Source: Omphiscola glabra (taxonomy: Eukaryota; Mollusca; Gastropoda; Lymnaeidae). Taken from it: a stretch of DNA of 64,000 bases. The stretch is from NCBI GenBank assembly GCA_964017045.1, contig OZ024801.1:29484049-29548048 (forward strand), read 5' to 3'. Made by a program: the position numbers and the translations under genes. The notes below the pieces were generated by a model, which made no database searches, was not told the origin of the DNA, and saw only the letters and a program-made list of their open reading frames with translations. Below, piece by piece: positions 61,001-64,000 of the stretch (position 1 is the stretch's first letter; each line of letters opens with the position of its first letter).

Positions 61001-62012
61001 AAACAAAAATTAAATTTAACATAAAAAGTAAAAGTAATGAATTGAGATGCTTATTTAGTTTTAAGTCTCAGTTAAAGGTAAAAAAAAAAAAAAAATCAGA
61101 CTTTCATTTCTATGTTAAAGATAACCATATATTTTTTTTTTTGGTTTTTGGACTTTGACCATGAAATGATAAGAAAAATGATAACATTAAAAAAATAGTT
61201 TGCATAACACAGGATCTAAAACTTTATATTTACATCTGTCTATCTTGTAAATATAATTAAAATTAATATAATTATTTTTCAATCCATTTATTATAGGCTA
61301 AAATACTTCCATTAACAAAATAATGGTTTATATAGGCAGGAATCTAGTCTAGGTCTAGATAGTCATGATAACCTGGCTTATAGTTTATATGTTTTACTAA
61401 TTTTACCAATTGAATATTATTTGTAATTATGGTTGTACCTGGAACAATTGGTAAAGTAAAGCAGCAATTGGTTCAGTCCATCACTGCCCCTTTAGAATTT
61501 ATCAAACTCTTATTTACCAATTAAACCACTACGTTACTCCACTCTCCAAGATTGTCTTTTCATAAAATTGACATTTATTCAATTCATTGACATTGATTGA
61601 AAATGACTGAATAAAGTTACTGAGTTTTTGTGAGTTACCCCTTTAAATGCCCACAACTAACATAAGGGAATAGGTTTAACTCAATAAGAGAGAACAATAT
61701 TTCCTAATAAAATTAATGCGAATGTAATAATTAGTTTCAAAATTGCATTTTGGGTGTCAACGGCTACAGCTGAGTTGTGGACTTTGAACTCTCCAGTCTT
61801 GCACTTATGTAAGTGCCCAGTTCAAACTCATTATCTATCTCACTAGAATTAACGAATAAAGAAAATTGAATCATAACCGTAGAAAGTTCCTTGAACATTA
61901 CAAAATGTTTAATTTGCAATTTATACCAAGGAAGTCCCTTATTTTCTAACCGAACGAATCAGTTCTCACCTTGCTTCAAGAACTCTGGTAAACGATTTGA
62001 GAGCGCCGCCAT
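52086..62012 (-). CDS. ETFDH: Electron-transfer-flavoprotein:ubiquinone oxidoreductase (ETF-QO), complete
   Basis: ETF-QO in the inner mitochondrial membrane passes electrons from ETF (fatty-acid and amino-acid oxidation) to ubiquinone, using FAD and one 4Fe-4S cluster. Coding exons: 61970-62012, 60263-60364, 59330-59482, 58889-58965, 58616-58697, 58099-58217, 57742-57819, 57346-57558, 56568-56645, 56271-56414, 54108-54282, 53506-53688, 52849-53070, 52086-52249. All phases agree and give 610 residues, close to the human length. The N-terminus ([14 protein letters not shown]) looks like a mitochondrial presequence. The FAD motif [10 protein letters not shown] is at 61-70. Conserved blocks include [37 protein letters not shown] and [13 protein letters not shown]. 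The cluster ligands are Cys554 (FCPAG) and Cys579, Cys582, Cys585 (NCIHCKTC). The protein ends GPAYNGM. For exon 9 the donor after GTT (GTACGT) was chosen because it restores the family's Val-Val-Gly. Exon 13 could start six bases later at a second AG. Confidence 0.97.
53765..54098. repeat. 56-bp minisatellite beside the ETFDH exon 11 donor
   Basis: Six units with a 56-base period share CATTTATTGAATCTACTTCC and ATGCTCAATGCTGCACACC. It fills much of ETFDH intron 11 and ends about 10 bases from the exon 11 donor (54107). On the transcribed (minus) strand every unit contains an AATAAA hexamer. Confidence 0.97.
54680..55930. mobile_element. 1.25-kb DNA transposon with 14-bp perfect inverted ends
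   Basis: CAGACCTGCCAACC (54680-54693) and its exact inverted copy GGTTGGCAGGTCTG (55917-55930) bound the element, and TAATTA flanks both sides. No transposase frame was found, so it is non-autonomous. It lies in ETFDH intron 10 and contains a second, smaller inverted-repeat element. Confidence 0.85.
55528..55708. mobile_element. Nested CpG-rich ~181-bp inverted-repeat element
   Basis: AGTGTCTACACGTCCGGC at the left pairs, with mismatches, with GCCAGGCATGTAGACACT at the right. The interior is unusually CpG-rich for this window (TCGCGCACC, GGCGAATATCGCGAG). It appears inserted within the 54680-55930 element. Confidence 0.65.
56651..57150 (-). mobile_element. 3' end of a CR1/L2-like LINE in ETFDH intron 8
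   Basis: The minus strand encodes [37 protein letters not shown] and AFKTALK, the C-terminal end of CR1/L2 ORF2. The 3' UTR with CCAGCCTAGGGCTGGGC (plus-strand reading) and an (AAT)n tail at about 56651-56668 follow. It is the same family as the copy at 35115-35448 but longer and inverted relative to it. Its tail directly abuts the exon 9 acceptor. Confidence 0.87.
58393..58528. mobile_element. hAT-type non-autonomous element fragment in ETFDH intron 5
   Basis: The sequence runs GGGGTCACCTAAGACCA, ACACATATTTATGAAGTAGC, GGTTGGGGGTCACAA, GGAACTGTATTAATGGG and ends ATTGAGAACCAATG, which corresponds to a decayed GAGAACCACTG hAT terminus. I recognise this series from widespread animal hAT MITE-like repeats. 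The opposite terminus is missing or too decayed to see. Confidence 0.7.
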
Positions 62013-62800
62013 GTTTGTTTGGTTATACCTGTTTATGACAGTAGTAACAGTAACTGAAAATGAGTATCAAATAAATAAATTAAAGAGCAAATCACACTTT
62101 AGGACAATAGGAATAGTTCTAATCTATCAATAATAATAAAAAAATTATTAAAAAAATTGTTACCTTAAAAGTATATGTTTGCTCCAGTCTAACTACACAG
62201 AGAAGGTGGTAACAAAAGATGTCGCAAATTTTGTGAACAGCTGGTCTTTATGTCGAAAATAAATCTCATTTTTTTTAAAAATAAAAAAATAAAATAAAAT
62301 TCCTAAACCCGTTTTGACTACTTCACTTCAATGTGCACTTGGCCCTTGGAACTAAGAGATTTCGTTTATTCTTTATGATGCCTATGTAATATCTGATATG
62401 TTAACTCCAGAATTACGTGTAGAAACAAAGTTTTATTACTTTTATTTTATGTAACGTAATACTTGCCAAATAGCCAACATAATGTTAATTAATTTGGTCT
62501 CGGTGCCAGGGCTCGAGTCCTGCAGGGACGCATGGGAACGGCATTTATGTACTTTCCCCATTGCACTGTATTTTCTAAGAAATAAATATTTATATGTGTG
62601 TGTGTTGGGGTTGGGGGTGGGGGTGGTATCATGGGTGGTGTTCAGATTTTGTGTTGTTCCAAGATTTGACCCTTTGGTGTCACCAAATGGAAAATGACAA
62701 ATTACACAGAGCTCGCTCGATTCGTTCTCATAGCAGATCTACTAGGTTATAATCAAGAGAGGGTGTCACAGATAAGGTTAAACACTGAGCAGAGCTTCAC
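62013..62800. promoter_or_regulatory. Region upstream of ETFDH start
   Basis: The sequence upstream of the ETFDH ATG should contain its promoter and 5' UTR. No TATA box or CpG island is evident; the only local feature is a GGCGGC run at the start codon itself. A (TG)n and G-rich run lies at 62597-62635. No gene was recognised. Confidence 0.35.
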
Positions 62801-62812
62801 AAGAACAGGCTT

Positions 62813-63030
62813 CGCCCGCTGTCACCAGACAGAGGGTCGATATCACCAGACGGAGTGCCGATGTCACCAGAGGGCCGATGTCACCAGAAATATGATCGAT
62901 GTCACCAGATAGAGGGCCGATGTCACCAGATAGAGGGCCGATGTCACCAAATAGAGGGCCTATGTCACGAGAGGGCCGATGTCACCAAATAGAGGGCCGA
63001 TGTCACGAGAGGGCCGATGTCACCAGCCAT
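62813..63030. repeat. ~21-bp degenerate tandem repeat
   Basis: About nine or ten units of GATGTCACCAGATAGAGGGC and shortened variants (GATGTCACGAGAGGGCC). The irregular unit length suggests an old or unequal expansion. Confidence 0.92.
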
Positions 63031-63179
63031 AGCAGGTTTCATCAGATCAGATTGCCACCAGAGCAGGTGCTCCAGAGAAGTTTGATCTGCATACTCACTT
63101 GTCCATTAACAAAATCATTTACACATATGTAAGACGGCGCCTGAATAATACCAGTCCCTTAATTTACCAATTAAATTCA

Positions 63180-64000
63180 ATTTCATACCCCTTACTCTTA
63201 TAAAATCAGCACCAGTTACAACTAACTGCACCCATCCCCATCGCCTTTTGTAATATTTAATTACACCCGACCTCGCTACCCCTTGTAACAATTAATTACA
63301 ACCAACCCCAACTCTTTTGTAACAATTAATTATACTCAACCCCAACACCTCTTTTAACAATTAATTGCAGCCAACACCAAACCCTTTTGTAACAATTAAT
63401 TACAGCCAACCCCAATCCTTTTGTAACAACTAATTACAACCAACCCCAATCCTTTTGTAACCATTAATTACAACCAACTCCAATCCTTTTGTAACAATTA
63501 ATTACAACCAACCCCAACCCTTTTATAACATCTAATTACAGCCAACCCCAACCCTTTTTTAACAATTAATTACAGACAACACCAACCCTTTTGTAACAGT
63601 TAATCACAACCAACCCCAACCCTTTTGTAACAATAATTACAGCCAACACCAAACCCTTTTGTAACAATTAATTACAGCCAACACCAAACCCTTTTGTAAC
63701 AATTAATTACAGCCAACCCCAACCCTTTTGTAACAATTAATTACAGCCAAGCCCAACCCTTTTGTAACAATTAATCACAACCAACCCCAACCCTTTTGTA
63801 ACAATTAATTACAGCCTACACCAAACCCTTTTGTAACAATTAATTACAGCCAACACCAAACCCTTTTGTAACAATTAATTACAGCCAACACCAAACCCTT
63901 TTGTAACAATTAATTACAGCCAACCCCAACCCTTTTGTAACAATTAATTACAGCCAACACCAACCCTTTTGTAACAATTAATTACAGCCAACACCAAACC
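63180..64000. repeat. 35-bp satellite running off the right edge
   Basis: About 23 units with the core TTTTGTAACAATTAATTACA then GCCAACACCAAACCC, diverged at the left and nearly identical toward the right, where the array continues past the window. Each unit carries an ATTAATTA palindrome. Confidence 0.97.

Noticed and set aside
62490..62580. GGGCTCGAGTCCTGC resembling a tRNA/SINE B box
   Set aside because: No A box at the right distance and no cloverleaf; a single B-box-like string is not enough.

Overview
The window is a stretch of an AT-rich animal nuclear genome with long, repeat-filled introns. It holds four conserved intron-containing genes, which I assembled exon by exon from reading frame, GT/AG splice sites and matching splice phases. 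Remembered protein families place it in Bilateria. The mix of transposon relics, minisatellites and the protein divergence suggests a mollusc, probably a gastropod; that assignment is inference. No prokaryotic gene, tRNA, rRNA or CRISPR array was seen.

Layout. (1) 487-5621, minus: the 5' part of Abi (Abl interactor, WAVE actin-regulatory complex), running off the left edge. (2) 6639-24546, plus: complete KIF3A, the motor subunit of heterotrimeric kinesin-2 (17 coding exons, 700 aa). Its first coding exon holds only two codons and lies 1 kb from the Abi start, so the two genes are head to head. (3) 24547-31232: convergent intergenic DNA with two minisatellites. (4) 31233-42753, minus: complete FAM114A-family gene (13 coding exons, 740 aa). 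(5) 42754-52085: a 9.3 kb gap with MITE-like elements, a hairpin and several satellite arrays. (6) 52086-62012, minus: complete ETFDH, the mitochondrial electron-transfer-flavoprotein:ubiquinone oxidoreductase (14 coding exons, 610 aa). (7) 62013-64000: upstream DNA ending in a 35-bp satellite that continues past the window.

The genes are housekeeping and mutually unrelated: actin remodelling, ciliary transport, Golgi/trafficking-associated, and mitochondrial electron transfer. No operon-like logic links them beyond the Abi/KIF3A head-to-head pair. The unusual biology is in the repeats and how they touch gene structure. In FAM114A a minisatellite has copied the 3' splice site of exon 6 about a dozen times. 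In KIF3A a 50-bp satellite has grown out of the reverse-transcriptase codons of a dead LINE. In ETFDH a LINE tail forms the sequence just upstream of an exon, and a 56-bp array next to a splice donor carries a poly(A)-signal hexamer in every unit. Nested inverted-repeat DNA transposons sit in ETFDH intron 10.

Limits: UTR ends, promoters and poly(A) sites were not fixed. All family calls are from remembered protein families without a database search.
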